From Gongronella butleri (taxonomy: Eukaryota; Mucoromycota; Mucoromycetes; Mucorales; Cunninghamellaceae): 64,000 nt of DNA. Made by a program: the position numbers and the translations under genes. Positions 1 through 12,700 of the stretch are shown here, one piece after another. Location: positions 310,001-374,000 of the forward strand of contig JAIWZP010000031.1 of NCBI GenBank assembly GCA_025201375.1. The letters are read 5' to 3'. Positions within the stretch are counted from its first letter, which is position 1, and the number at the start of each line of letters is the position of its first letter. A model generated the notes under the pieces. That model worked only from the letters and a program-made list of their open reading frames with translations, was not told the origin of the DNA and did no database searches.

Positions 1-151
1 GCGAAGCAGCGAATGGGAGAGAGAGAGAGCCAAGTAAAAGATAAGAGAAACAGGAAACAAGAGTTGGGTTGCATTTATAGTACAGGAGATTGGAGGAAAA
101 AAAAAAAAAAGAGAGAGATTGACAAAAAAACAAATCTATTCGATGCATTTT

Positions 152-1076
152 CTATCGAGACCAGCGATGGCGAAAGACGCCCAGATCAGGGCGACGTTGG
201 TATCTACAGGTGAGTGGCGCCGCCGAGAGTGGCACCAGCTTGGAGCGACGTTGGCGGCCGACAGTGGCACGGTCTTGCTGGAGAAGGATTTTTTGCTGCA
301 CGGTCGTCAGGTAATCGACGATTTCGTCGCTGTCGGGCATGTAGTACATGGGCAGCGTCTGCTCCATGTAGAATTCCTCCTGCATCGACACCGTCGCAGT
401 CGTCGACGTCCCAGAAATCGAGCCAAACACATCATCATGGCCATCCTGCTGCTTGGCCGTCTCCACTGCCTCTTGTTGTCGCTGCTCCTCGGGCGTCAAT
501 GGCGGCTCAAAGTGCTGCAATGCCGACAAGTATGTGTTCAAGTCCTCATCCGCTAAAAATTTCATAGAAAAAAAAAAAACAGTGGTCAGAGACGCATGAG
601 GCAAAAAGCGCCGTGGTGGACCCAATTGGTGTTCCAATGGGAGCCTCCCCTCCCTCCCCCAACCTCCATCGAGCCCCCAAAAGCAGGAGAAACTTACGAT
701 CGTCGTCCTCGGTGTGTGTAGCAGACGCAAAAAAAGGCTTTTCTGAGTCATCTTGCAGGCCCAGCAAAGGGCGATTGAGCGAGAAAAAGGCATTGTACAG
801 GAATTCGGTCTGCGGGATGTTGATGACCGGCATAAAGGCAATGGGCGTGACGGCTACACCGGGTTTGGCGGATGATGGGCTGGACGACGATGACGACGAT
901 GACGTTTGCTGCTGTTGTTGTTGATAAGGTGCCTGTGCTGCGTCTTCCTCCTCATTGCCTTGGCGGCGGTGGTCGTCGCTGTAGCTACGGACCGAGGTAT
1001 ACAAGGCGGACGCCGTGGGGGTCGACCGTGAGCGCACCAGGGCCTTGTAGATATATTGACGTTGGCGTGTGAGCAT
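152..1076 (-). CDS. hypothetical protein with mitochondrial presequence, 2 exons
   Basis: Two exons (1076-698 and 552-152) join in frame across a GTAAGT...TTTTAG intron to give about 259 residues. The first 35 residues are rich in Arg/Ser/Tyr and lack acidic residues (begin MLTRQRQYIYKALVRS, then VRSYSDD), which looks like a cleavable mitochondrial matrix presequence. A poly-Gln/poly-Ser linker (about residues 52-68) follows, then a hydrophobic-proline stretch (AFMPVINIPQTEFLYN) and an acidic-to-neutral C-terminal half containing YYMPDSDEIVDYL. I do not recognise the family. The ATG at 1076 is chosen because it opens the frame with the presequence. The last ~20 codons (below 215) are less convincing, and a second intron or a different end there is possible. 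It is divergent from the next gene, sharing about 300 bp. Confidence 0.55.
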
Positions 1077-1375
1077 AAAAAGACGGGTTCTTTTGCAACA
1101 AAAGAAAAAGCAAAAGAGGGATGAAGAGTTGGAAAAAAAAAAGGGAAAAAAAAGCCAGCATTGGGACGTTTTTATAGCCCTTTTTGTTTTTGCTTTTGGG
1201 AAAAAGTGCGAGGGGCTCGTGGGTGGTTTTGCTTTGAATTTTGGATTTAGCCCGGTCTGCCGCTCAAAAAACTCTTACTTTTTTCCAGAGCCAGCTTATC
1301 TTTTGTCTCTTTTCGCAATCACGCGCATAATAAAAAAAAAAACAAGAAAAAATACGCACGCTCCCTTGTTTTGCT

Positions 1376-2081
1376 ATGAATTCCACATATCAGCCTCCAG
1401 AAAGCTCGTCTACACCACCCGCGGCCTCTTCTTCTACCACTGTGCCTGCTGCCAGTGCTGTGCCTCCAGCGTCCGGCGCTATTCCACAATATATTGTTAT
1501 CCACGACCATATCCACGACACGTACAAGCACCCTATCCAGCACTTTGTCTTTGAGGATGAGCCTTTCCCCGATATTGCAAAGGACAAGCTCGTGGTCGTC
1601 GACGTTGACAAGCGCGGCAGGCTAAACGTGGCAAGCTACAGTCCACACCTGCAGATTTTTGAGGGGCGACTCGAGCAAAGCACCGTCAGCGACCCGCTCG
1701 AAGCCAACAGTGCCAGCCAACAGCAGCCGCCCATGGACCCGGGCTTGCTCACGCTGATTTTAGAAGGCGTGTCCGCGCCGCAGGGGTCGGTGACAATCAC
1801 GCGATACCATGTGCCCGCACAAACTCACCCGCTTTTTCTCTATTTCTCTTGTTTTTTTCTTTTTTTTTTTTTTCTTCTTCCAGAAATGAAGCCATTGAGA
1901 GCCTCCAGTCCATCCAGGACATTGACACCATGAAGGACATGCTCGCCAACTTTAAACACAGGTAATGTATTGAGTTAAAAAAGAGAAAAACGGCAAAATG
2001 CGGCATCTACTTACGTCCATGTCCCTTTTCCACGTATACAATGGCAGAAACGAGCTCGTGCGCAAAGTGTTTCAACAATGA
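1376..2081 (+). CDS. hypothetical protein, 3 probable exons
   Basis: The first exon opens at 1376 with a Ser/Thr/Pro/Ala-rich, probably disordered stretch of about 35 residues. A globular-looking part follows (QYIVIHDHIHDTYKHPIQHF, then KLVVVDVDKRGRLNVASYSP). A polypyrimidine tract with acceptor at 1884 leads into a second exon reading NEAIESLQSIQDIDTMKDML. The donor GTAATG at about 1962 and an acceptor near 2045 join to NELVRKVFQQ and a stop at about 2081. The donor of the first intron is not clear: frame requires a phase-2 junction near 1775-1803, where only a poor GTCGGT or a non-canonical site is available. Predicted length is about 190 residues with a helical C-terminus. I do not recognise the family. 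Confidence 0.5.
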
Positions 2082-4530
2082 CCGCACTTTTGCAAGATAC
2101 CTTTTTCATTGGATACCAATTCTGCCGCGTCACTCTCAACATTTCGTCATTTTTAGATTTTGGCACCATTTTGGCCCAACAATAGTGGGGCTTTAGTAAA
2201 GATGGCAAAGATGCAAATTTCATCATACTACTTAATGACAGCGACCACGTGTGCTTGGAGTCGTGTCGTGCGAATCTGGCTTGAGCTAAAGAGTGCAAAA
2301 TGGGACAAGCTGCCTTTTTGGCAGCCAATTCCCTCTCCGGGGCAGGGCTTGAAACGTCAAATATTGTGCGGAACACTCAAAGAACACAGCGGACCATGCT
2401 TGTCCTTATCGGAGACGAGATAGGAGTGCGCAGCATGTGGGAATCTTGAAATTTTGACGTTTAGGTGATTTGGCCGCATCGTAGAGAGTTGGCGCGCGCG
2501 CCCAACACCCTGCGGGTGTTTTTGATCGCTTGCTGGGTGTGTACTGCATCATAAAAATGATCCATTGTCTGCTGCTTGATGACAAAAAGGCAATTGACGC
2601 TTTTTCTTTGTTTTTTGGCTGTTTCTCCATGAACTTGCTATTTACAGAGGCCCTCTGCTCACTGAAACAGCAGTTCATTGTTTTCTCGTTCGAATGAGCC
2701 CACCCTTGCGGTTCCGCGACCACTGGATGAAGCTCAACAACCATTTTCAAAAATCAGGATTTTTCCCAGTGGTGCAGTCGACCATCGAAAATTCGCAAAA
2801 TCAAAGTCTTCAGATCGCCACGCCATTCATACACATGGCAAAGATTTCTCTTTCGCTGACAGAAATGCAATAAAAAACCAGAGTTCATTGACTGGTTTCC
2901 GTGTAAAACGCGAAAAGCTGAAAGTTGTCACGCCAAGGTAAACTCAACGAGGTTTAACCGCAGTGCCTTGAAAGTTATCTCTCAGGAAGAGCAGGATCTG
3001 GCGCGTCCTCTACCACCGGTGATCGGTTGAAAAAGTGATTTTTTTGACACTTTTAACACAGGTTCAAAATCATAGGCAATTTTCGACACGTGAAAAACCG
3101 TGTCAACCACCATGGTATCCATCTTTGGTGCTTATCAAATTCATGCATCTCGAGCATGACTTGCTTATGGACGCGTCAGAGCGGCATCATCAGGCATTAT
3201 TTGCTGAGCAATCCACACCTGAAGTTTAAGACAAACTCGCGGATTGCTCGTCATCCCACAAGTGAATTGCTCTCTTTTTTTACATTTCTCGTGGTTTCTC
3301 CATGCGGTGCATCTGTGTGTGCAAGTTTGATGCAATTTTGCGAACCTGATTTTTCGATTTTGGTTTTGGAGCTGGACCACGGCTGTTTTTTGATTTGTGC
3401 GTAGCGCTCCCAAAATGAGTTGACAGCTTGCAAGTTGCATCTTACAAGTGGTTTTAGCGTGTCATTTCATGTTTGGATGCATTTCGGAAGCGTACATTAG
3501 CCTGCTGGGGGACGTGACAAGTTGATTTGTTCAAAATGGCATGATTTCATTTTTTCCCCACAAACGACCCCCCAAAATCAACTGATTACCGGCACCTTCC
3601 CGCGCTGCAAAGAAGTCTCCATCAAAGAATGCTTTGTTGGTGGGCGTGGCGGGCCGCATTGTGTGTGCCACTGGCTTGAGTAAGCCGTTTTAGCATTCAA
3701 AAACATGAAAGTGTTCTTGATACGCATGATGACGCACTGCGCGCCGATAGAATCAAGAAAAACAGGCACCGGCGCGGAAACAGATATAAAAAAAACAGAT
3801 TTTGTCGACTTTTTGAATAACTTTTTATCATGAGCTAACTTTTATTGCGTGAAACACAGCTTGTGTTTGACAATCTCCGTAGCGCATGGCAGGCATCGCA
3901 CGCACAGCAACACCGCAAGCGGTATGAGTGCATGAAGATCCGACATTTCGCATCTGATAAACGGATGGATCCCCACAAAATCCTTATTTTTCTCCCATAA
4001 TTTATGTTCATGCATAACCTTCGTGGATTTGTCAAACAATTAACCTTAAAATTGTTCTTCGACGGCAAGCAGCCGGAAGAGATGATCACAGTGAGCCAGA
4101 TGGCACGGCAAAACGATGTGCTACTGAGCTGTGTTTTTTTTTTTTTTTTTTTTGCAAGTGTGTATGTCTCGTTCACCTTTTGGCAATATGGTGCGGTGCG
4201 CCTTGTGATTGCTTTCTTGTTTGTTGCTACGGTGTCCATTCATCAAAAAATGGCCAATGTGATTGCTGGATACAGGATGAATTGAGCAGTTTTTGTTGTT
4301 TTCTGGGCAAATCGAGCAAACACCGATCGGATATGTCTTGATTGGGCAAGTGGCACTGCTGAGACACGCGGAGTGTGCTGCATGAATTGCGTGCGAGGGC
4401 TATGAGCCCAGCGCGTCGCGTCCGCGTTCTTTCCACTATGCTTTTCCTTGTCTTTCTCTCTTTTTTTTTTTCTTTTGTTACAGCCAAAGGCTTAAAGCCG
4501 TCTTGTCGGGGGGCGGACTTTTTAAATTTG
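2082..4530. other. gene-free stretch with dispersed repeat copy
   Basis: I see no convincing gene on either strand. Open frames here are short, lysine/phenylalanine-rich and without splice-consistent partners. About 2550-3490 is a copy of dispersed repeat family A. 4126-4152 is a poly-T run. The rest is unique AT-rich DNA. Confidence 0.6.
2550..3490 (+). repeat. dispersed repeat family A, copy 1 (near full length)
   Basis: A non-coding ~0.95-kb sequence that recurs at 23995-24865 (-) and 56270-57250 (+), with partial copies elsewhere. Landmarks in order: TGAGCCCACCC and CCACTGGATG near 2695-2728; GCCATTCATACACATGG near 2822; GTGAAAAACCG near 3089; GGACGCGTCAGAGCGG near 3168; TCGTGGTTTCTCCATGCGGT near 3288; TTTTGGAGCTGGACCACGG near 3363. 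No terminal inverted repeats or recombinase frame are visible. Confidence 0.75.
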
Positions 4531-4580
4531 TCCGGCCGCCGGCCATTGGCGGGCTGGGAAAAAAAGGTATAAAATGGCAG
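4531..4580 (+). promoter_or_regulatory. CCAAT/TATA-like core promoter
   Basis: A GC palindrome (CCGGCCGCCGGCC) abuts an inverted CCAAT box (ATTGG, 4545-4549). TATAAAA follows at 4568-4574, then a long CT-rich tract. An AATAAA lies at 5036-5041. The arrangement suggests a short plus-strand transcription unit of about 450 bp. No conserved protein is evident in it, so it may be non-coding or a decayed gene. Confidence 0.4.
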
Positions 4581-4644
4581 CGGCTCTTTTTTTCACTCTT
4601 TCTCTCTCTCTTTCTTCCAAAAAAAAATAATTTTTTTTTTTTTC

Positions 4645-4951
4645 GTGGCGACTCGTCTCTGGGACTACTATTCCATGCATCCACACCAAAACTGCAGAAC
4701 CGTTTTTCTGTTCCTACAACAGGTTTCTCTTTTTACGCAAAAAAGTACGAACCTTTTCTCTATGCCTCTCTTTTCACTTCATAAAAAGAAGAAGCAGGTG
4801 GCGACTCGTCTCTGGGATTACCATTTCCATGCATCCACACCAAAACTGCAGAACCGTTTTTCTGTTCCTGCAACAGGTTTCTCTTTTTACGCAAAAAAGC
4901 ACGAACCTTTTCTCTATGTTTCTCTTTTCACTTCATAAAAAGCAGAAGCAG
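4645..4951 (+). repeat. 153/154-bp direct tandem duplication, two copies
   Basis: Copy 1 is 4645-4797 and copy 2 is 4798-4951. They are nearly identical, both starting GTGGCGACTCGTCTCTGGGA. Copy 2 carries one extra base (ATTACCATTTCC versus ACTACTATTCC), so the two copies are read in different frames. That argues against a conserved protein product and for a recent non-coding duplication in a transcribed leader. Confidence 0.9.
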
Positions 4952-5033
4952 GGCACGCAATGCCAACCGCCTCCGCGTGGTCGTGCCTGGGCAACGTCTA
5001 AAAGGCGGCTAAAGGGTTGGCTTTCTACTTGTT

Positions 5034-5504
5034 TCAATAAAAAAAGCACTTTTTTTTACTCGTCTTCATGGCCTTCATGGTCTTCATGGTCTTCATAAAC
5101 GTCTTTGGGGCAATGCGAAGGGAATCAGGCAAAAGGGCAAGGTACGTTTGTACGTCTATGCTGAACCCCGAGGTACCAAAAGATGCGCCTGGTTCTCCTC
5201 TATCCGAAAATCGTAGTTTCATGGCGAAAGGATGCGAATTCATGGAGAAATAAGCATTTGAAAAAAGAAGTGGGTGTTTTGAGAAGAAGACCAGCGCCAT
5301 GAGCGTCATGCACGCCATGCCGGCCAGAAAAAGCGTATCAGACGGCAGTGTTGCATCTTTTCCGGCTACTAAAAGAAGCGTCTGCTTCTGCGCTTTACGG
5401 GGATGTCCTTGGTTTTGTGAACAGACACGTTTTTGTCGACACACGAGCATGGTGAAGATCAGGTGTGCTGCGGAGTGGTCTTGAACGGCACGAGTGCCAC
5501 CCAA
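5034..5504 (-). CDS. doubtful small membrane-protein frame
   Basis: A minus-strand open frame of up to 156 residues contains one clear hydrophobic segment (SDTLFLAGMACMTLMALVFF) followed by SNAYFSMNSHPFAMKLRFSD and a positively charged end. In a second frame of the same strand the last bases read as an acidic His/Asp tail (YEDHEDHEGHEDE then stop), which looks more like a real C-terminus. An unplaced intron or decay is therefore possible. I do not recognise it; it could be a gene remnant or chance. Confidence 0.25.
   Translation of the reverse strand: MGGTRAVQDHSAAHLIFTMLVCRQKRVCSQNQGHPRKAQKQTLLLVAGKDATLPSDTLFLAGMACMTLMALVFFSKHPLLFSNAYFSMNSHPFAMKLRFSDRGEPGASFGTSGFSIDVQTYLALLPDSLRIAPKTFMKTMKTMKAMKTSKKKCFFY
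5036..5041 (+). terminator. AATAAA polyadenylation-like signal
   Basis: AATAAA follows the duplicated 153-bp unit and may end the short transcription unit that begins at the TATA box at 4568. Confidence 0.3.
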
Positions 5505-6700
5505 AAATCATAAAATATGTGGAATGGTGCCTTTTGAACGAGGTTTTATGCATAAACTCGTTTTTTTTTTTTTGTAGTCTGGTCTTATAGCAACCCTGAA
5601 ATTTAAGCAGCCGCATCCCTTCACCAGTAAGCTCGCGACACGCTCGTTTTCGTCGTTATTTTGCTGGTTTTTTGTCTTTTTTGCCTTTGTTTTACTTGAA
5701 TTGGCACCGACGTACAAGACGAGAGTCTCCAGACCCACAATAGCGACGCACTTCAAATGCTGATTCGGTGAATTGGCCACTCACGGGGCATGGAGGCGAA
5801 CTTTTTCCTGTTTTTGCGCAGTCCGAGTGCAAAGGCAGAGTGCAGCAGTATTTTCTTGAAAAGTCGCAAGAACTTGGCTTGAGGTACGCTGTGGGTCGGT
5901 GCGCCGGCAGCTTTTGTGAGGACTCACAAAACAGGAAGTTGTTGATTTTCAACCCTCGATTTCCAGCGAGTTTCGATTTACAGTGCGCATCGCCCACACA
6001 AAAGTTAAAAATGGCGAGATTTAAACCGCCGATTTTTATTTTGTCGAACGGACTATTATTGTCCGTTTCATCGACTTTTTTCGCTTGAATTCGTCAGTTT
6101 GGCCCCGCTTTCATCGACCTGCTGCATAAATCACCCCTTTTTTTGATTTTGCTGCAAAATCAACAACTGATGAACAAAAGGATATCCTATCATAGAGACT
6201 CGCGAGGTCATCAGCACGGCTACTTCAATTTTATTTCAGCGAAAAAGTAGCACTACTTAAATAATTAAGATACCGTGGATCGAGCGTAATGGACATGATG
6301 GAACCTTTCATTGTGTATCATTCTTGCACGCTATTCAACAAAAACGAGGATCAATCAAATGGTTGTCGAGAAAAGGCCAATCGAGCCTTTTTTTTCGCTG
6401 TTTTTCGGGCGTTTGTCGATGAAGTTTATATTTGACAAGGCCAGCAACACGTTCAGCAAGTGACGCCGAGGTGTGTTGTTAGAATGTGACCACCCCCGAG
6501 GGTCTGCGATAGTCGGATGTCGCACAACGACGCTTTTGTAATAGCTAGACGATGAGTTTATTATCGCAGGGGGAAAAAAAAAGGTAAAAGAGAGGAATTG
6601 AGGCAAGGGGGAAGAGGGGAAAAAGGCAGAATAACAGCGAGAGGGGGAAAGAGAGCGAGAAACAGGTCTACAGAGAAAGAAAATGGCATAAAAAGCGGCA
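5505..6700. other. gene-free stretch downstream of clathrin
   Basis: I see no gene. About 6350-6560 is a 5'-portion fragment of repeat family A. The last ~100 bp before the clathrin stop is a purine-rich run (GA-rich on the plus strand) that would be the 3' UTR of the minus-strand gene. Confidence 0.5.
6350..6560 (+). repeat. dispersed repeat family A, copy 2 (5' fragment)
   Basis: It matches the first ~200 bp of the longer copy at 56270: TCGAGAAAA, then a CGCTGTTTTT block, then GACAAGGCCAG, in the same order and spacing. It ends before the CCACTGGATG landmark region. Confidence 0.55.
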
Positions 6701-9700
6701 TTACTGGTGCCATTGGCCGTACATGTCGGATGGTGCGGCCTGGGGCACTTGTGAGCTGGGCATTGACGAGTTCCAGTCGATCATCATGGGCTGATTCATC
6801 ATGGGTGCGCCGGATGCGGCCGCTGGCGGCTCATCGGGCATGGTGAAGAGGGCAATTTTGAGCTTTTGGACCTCTTCGTCGAGATGGCCGATCTTGTCTG
6901 TCTGTTCCTTGATAAAGTTGATAAAGTAGGGCATGCTAAAGTCGCGGAGGCGATGGCGCCACGAGAGCTCAAGGATGAGGTCTGGGCGCAGCAAGTCGTA
7001 GCAATAGTAGAGCATGGCGACGTAGCAGACGCGCTGGCCAATGTCGATAAAGTATTGGAGCAATTCCTCGGCGACGGCTGGGTCCTTGGAGGCCGCGGCA
7101 GTGTGGATGGCGTCCTTGAACAGGCGGTCGTGCTTGGACAAATCAATGGATTTGGTGAATCGGCTCTTGGTCTTGTACAAATGCGCGGCAATGCGACGGA
7201 ATTCGAGCGATTCGTGCTTCTCCAAGCGGCGCGCCAAGCCCATCGTATCGACATTGTCGTGGTGGTCCAGCGAGTCTCGCAGCGAGTCGTGATCTTCTTC
7301 TTCAATAAATAGATCATTCAGCGCGGCGTTCACGGCCTTGTTGTTCACCTATTTTTTATAAAGAAAAAGATGGAAAGGGGAGAATGGGTCAGCAATGGGT
7401 CTCGTTATTCTCGTTTTCTCATTTTTTTCTTACCTGTTGGACAGAGAGCAGGTAGGACTTGATCAGGGGAATGTTATCTGATTTTTCAAAGAATTGGACG
7501 ACGCGGGTATGATTGATGCGCGGGGCAAGGACGGCGAGGAGGTCATTGAGCAGCATGGGGTGTTGGTTGAGGTAGAATTTGAGTGCTTTGTAGTACAGAT
7601 CGATGTTTGAGACCTTGACGATGATGTCCTTGAAGGCTGCGTGTTCCCATGCTTGGCCGTGGTCCATCATGGCGACGGTGGCATTGTCGGCCTCGTCGTA
7701 GTGGACGTACAAAAAGATGAGCTCGCGCCACAGGTGGGCTTGTTGGCACGCACGGATAGCCTTTGGGATGTTGATGCGCGAGACAAAGAGCTGCAGGTGC
7801 TCCATCAATTTCTCGGGCGCGTACTGGCTGTACAGGGTAGCCAATTGCGTGAACATGCCCATGTGCGCGCGTTCGAGGCCAAGACCATTTTCGAGGAGGG
7901 CCATCACCTGGTCAATGTGCCCGTCGCGCTCGTACATCTTGACCACGGCATCCAGCTCCTCGGCGTGCACAATCACTTGCAAACCGCAGATCTGCGCCAA
8001 GCGGAATTCCTTTTGGAACAGGCATTCTTGCATCACCTCGCGCCAAACACGCGTGTTCCCGGCCTTGCGCGCGCAGTCGACCGCGCCTTGGTAGTCCTTT
8101 AGGTACACCAGCGTGCGCGACAGGCTCGCGTAATTCGACACATTTTGATACATCAGCTTTGCCGCTTCAAACAAATGATCCTGGAAGCACCGGTCAGCAA
8201 TCTCTTGCACTTGCGCCACCGTCGGCGTCGACAGCATGTCCTCCAAGTCCGTCAGACGGTCCGTCTTGGCATACGCAAACAGCAATTCAGACTCGATGAA
8301 TGGTTCGCGCGAGTGCTGACGCGCCATTTGCAGGAAACGCACCAAATCGTCGTACTTGGCTTCGCGCATCGCGCTGCGCGACACTTCCAGGTAGTTGCTC
8401 GTGTCCTGAGCGCGGATGTACGAGTCTAGAAAAAAAAAATGAGAACGGCTGCCGCTTTTTTGATTTTTTTTTTTTGATTTTTTTTTTTTTTTTACCAATG
8501 GCTTCCTTGATTTGGCCTTGGTCAAGCTGGGCCTTTGCGAGGCGGCTCCATGCGCCGGGTTCGTCCACCTTGGCGGTGAATTCGTAGGCGCGGTCAAGGT
8601 CGTGGATATGATCAATCAAGACATCCAGTGCATTGACATTGACCTTGTACTTGTTAAAGATGGCAAACGCCTCTTCGAACAGCTCTTCACCAATGCACAC
8701 CTTGGCAACGTCCTCGGCATCAAAGTTGTCCAATTGGTTGATGTAGTCCATCACACGGTCAGGGTCAGCCTATGATAAAATATAAAAAAATGCCAACAAA
8801 AGGCCAAAATGAGTCAAATGAAGCAGCGTGGGCAAGGATGCGAACTGGATGTATGTGAACGTGTGGAGTGCATGGCACCTTACCTTGACAGCCGTGAAGA
8901 TTAGGAGATTCTGCAGCGTCTTATAGCCGCTAAAGGCCGATTCTTCGAGAATGATCTTCTCAAGCAGCTCAATCAGCTCGTTGGGCAGATCGGCATTCAT
9001 AAACGCCTTGACTGTCAGCGACACGTCCTCGGGGTCCGTGCACTCGGGCAACGCGGTGGACACGACCTAGGAAAAAAAAAAAAAAAGCGCGTGAGCCAGG
9101 AATTTGTCATTTTTTTTTCTTTCAAATCATTGGACAAACCTGATCAATGACGTCTTGTCGATACTCATTGTTTTCTTGCAAGGCATATTGCCAGAGGCCG
9201 AGGTCGCGGCGCGAGATCAAGTAGCGCGCCTGTTGTTTAAAGAGTCCATTCTCATTGGTGACGTGCAGCAATTCATAGTCGCACTTGCCCTTTTCGTAGG
9301 CAATGACGGCTAGGAACGGGTCGCGCTTCTCACAGTACTTGCCAATGGTGCGTGGGTCGTAAAACTAGCAAAAGGAAAAAGTGCGGGCCCATGAATACGA
9401 TGCATCGCCGTTTTTTTTTTTTTTTTTTTTTTTGCTTTTTTTCTTTTCTTTTCTTTTCTTACGTTATTTTCCTTGAGGAAGGGTTCGGGGTTGTTGCTGG
9501 TGTCAACGTAGATCTTGGCGAGGGCATTGTAAACGTCCGGGTCCTGGCTGCCTTCGGTGGCGCGCTGGTTGAGCCATGGGAGCAACATTTTGAGGCGATT
9601 GCGTTCTTCGACCATGTCACACAGCTTTCCAATGGCGAACTCGCCCGTGACCGAGTGCAGCAGGGCCTTGATGACGTCCTCGTCGCAGCCAATGTCGAGC

Positions 9701-12700
9701 AGGCCAGCAATCACCTCGGGCGTGCGGCTCGGGTTGACCATTTGCACGTACTTTTCAATGAAAGCTTGGCCATTGTTGCGATACAGGTACAGCACGAGGT
9801 CGTGGACAAAGTTGAAGCGGTCGCACACGATAATCAGCGGCAGCTTGTCGCTCAAATTCGCCTCTTTCAAAAAGTTCTTGACCGCCTCCGCGTCGTAATA
9901 ATCACTTTCACGGCAAATGCGCTCCGCCTCGCGTAGATTGCCCGTGCGGCACGACGCCTGGATGTACTTGAAGTGCACCAGGGGGTCCTGGCTCATGTTG
10001 ACAATCGACCCCAAGTAGTAGTACAGTCCTGAAAATGGATGTCAGCGACACATCGCTGTAATTTTTTTTTTTATACCTTCATTGCTCTTGAACTTTTCAA
10101 ACAGGGCAATCAGGTGCTTGGGCTGCAACAGCTCCGAGTACTTGATGGCGACCTGGACAACGAGTTGCAAGTTTTGGCGCAGATTGGTCGTCAGCATCTC
10201 GTCAATGCATTTCAACGTCTCATCGACACCAAGGTTCCCAAAGTAATTGACGAGCCACTCGGTGCTCACGTTCGCCTGCGCCAGCGGGATCACACGCAAA
10301 ATGTCGTGGATGTCGGTAAAGTGCTCAAGCGCCTGATGTCAAAAAAAAAAAATTAAAAAAAAAAATCAGTCATGCGCCACGAGACGCTGAAAGAGGGGAC
10401 AATGCCTTACACGTTGGTACAGACCAGCCTTTTCACACAACGGACCAATGGTGACGCGGTCATAGTGCGTCAGCGAGCCTGTGCTCAAGATGGCGTCCGC
10501 GACCTGCGGCGCGTACAACAGATTCATCTCCAAGAGACGCGTCTGCAGCTGCGCGTCCTGCTCGCGATTCGGCTTGAGATAATCGAGCAAAAATGCCGTT
10601 GCCTGCTGCACGAGATTCTGCGATTGGAACACGTCGACAACCTAAAATAAAGAGAAAAAAAACAGAATGATCAGCATCTAAATTGGCCTCATTTGAACGT
10701 GTTTTTTTAAATATACCTTTTCAGCATCAATGTAGGGGCCCTCGGGGTCGGTAATGAGGGAATTGGCAAAGGCGACAGTCTGATCGGGGTTGACGCGGGC
10801 CATCATGTAGAGAAGCGAAGGATAATCGGGCGTGTAATTGATTGTCTTTGCGTATTTGACAATCTTGTCGAATTGACCGAGCTCGGCAAAGCACTGGACG
10901 ACCTTGTGGGGCACGCCGCCGCGCAGATACACGGACAAGGCCAGCGCGGTATCCTGCGGCTTGATGAAATCGCCAAGCTCCTCGCTGCACTCGATCTTTT
11001 CCTCCTTGATCCACTTGTCTAAAAGCTGCTTGCGACCTTGCTGCAGAATGGGGCCCGCAAGCTCGATAGCCTCATACTTGTTCAGGCCGTCGCCCTCGAG
11101 GAGCAGGCCGAAGTATTGCAAAATCGGCGACAGCTGGCCAGGCATTGCCTGGATGCCCTTGAAACGCTCAATGGTCTCGCGCGAGCGGAGGATGCCCTGT
11201 ATGGGAAATAAAGAGAGAAAATAAGGTGAGCATGTTTTCATCAACATCATCCTTCTTTTTTTGCCATTTTTACCCTGGGCGACTTGGCGGCGACCTTTGC
11301 AGCGTCATTGTAGGCACCCGAGGCAAAGAGCTGGTTGAAGCGCGTGACGTACAGCTCGTCTGCACCTGCGAGACCTCCACGCGACGCGAGGCGGATGGCG
11401 AGGTCGGTGTTGTTGAGCGAATTGAGGATAAAGGGGATGATGGTGTCCTCGTCGACGGACACGGAGACGACCTGGCCGCGCTTGTTGATGGCGAGCATGC
11501 CCGAGGTGGCGCTGTAGTCGGTGGCAATGAAGAACGAGTCATCGCTGCAGCGGTTCATATAGATGCAAATGCCCGTCTCAATGTCATACAGATGCACAAA
11601 GCCCATCTTGGTCACAAGGAACACAATGCCGTACTTGCGGCTGATCTGCATCGCCACTGGAAAATCCGCAGCCATCTCTGGCGGGAAAAACACCTGCACC
11701 GCAATCTTGTTGAACGCCGGCGCGCCTTGCTGATGGTCAATCTCGATGATTTGCAGCTAAACATGGCAAAAAAAAAAAAAAAATGAAGCGTCAAGCAACC
11801 TATTCTCTGACCATTTTTTGAGTTTTTCTTTACCTTTGCTTCACCAGTCGCGGTGCGGACGGCAAAGGCAAAGAGATTCGTGGGCACCGTGGCGTCCTCG
11901 AGGGTGATTTGGGTGAATGCGGCGGCGTGGCCCTCGATGAATTGGCTGACGCCGCGCTCCGTCGAGTACAGCTGCATGGAGCCCTGGACGCGGCCTTGTG
12001 GTGCCGAGATGCCGACGAGAACCATCCACTTGGCGTCGGCGGACACGTTGTAATTGATGATTTGGCAGCTGGACAAGTTGGCGTGGCGTGCAAACACCTG
12101 CACCGGGTTGCTCGTGCCGTCCATCGACCAATGATACACGGCTTGGCTCGTGATCAGCGCAAGTGTCGACTCGCTGATCCATTTCATCAACACAACCTCC
12201 TCGTTCATCACACACGCATTTAATTTGGTCTTGGTGTCCAAATTGAACACTTGCAACTGCGTGCTTGCTATGATTAAAAAGTGGCCGGATGCGTGAGCGC
12301 GTTTCATCCAACCGTGTCGCCAATCACCCAATCACCAATCGCCGAGCACCCATCCTTTTTTTTTTTTCTTGTTTTTACCTTTCAAGGCGAGCACCTTGCT
12401 GGAGGGATGCATGACCACGGCATCTGCCGTGATGGGACGGCGCAGCAGTTCGTTGTTGTTGTGCAAATCGACAATGGCCACCTGGCTGACATTGTTAATG
12501 TTCTCCCTCACGCTAATAAACCGGTCCGAGTTCATCGTCAGCGTGTTGAACCCAATGCTCGCAGCATTGATACCCAACGATTGCAACTAGAAAAGAAAAG
12601 AGCAAGAAAAGCGTGAGCCGGCTACTGTTTCGTCGCTTGGCATCGGTTGTCACTCTTGGAAACGGCCGAAAAGCCGTGGCATGTCGCAAAAAAGATAGAA

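Noticed and set aside
4675..4938. An 87-codon plus-strand frame across the 153-bp duplication
   Set aside because: The two repeat copies are read in different frames because of a one-base insertion, so no repeated peptide is conserved.
6866..12616. Several plus-strand frames of 80-195 codons opposite clathrin
   Set aside because: They are antisense shadows of conserved clathrin exons, have no family resemblance and end at clathrin intron boundaries.
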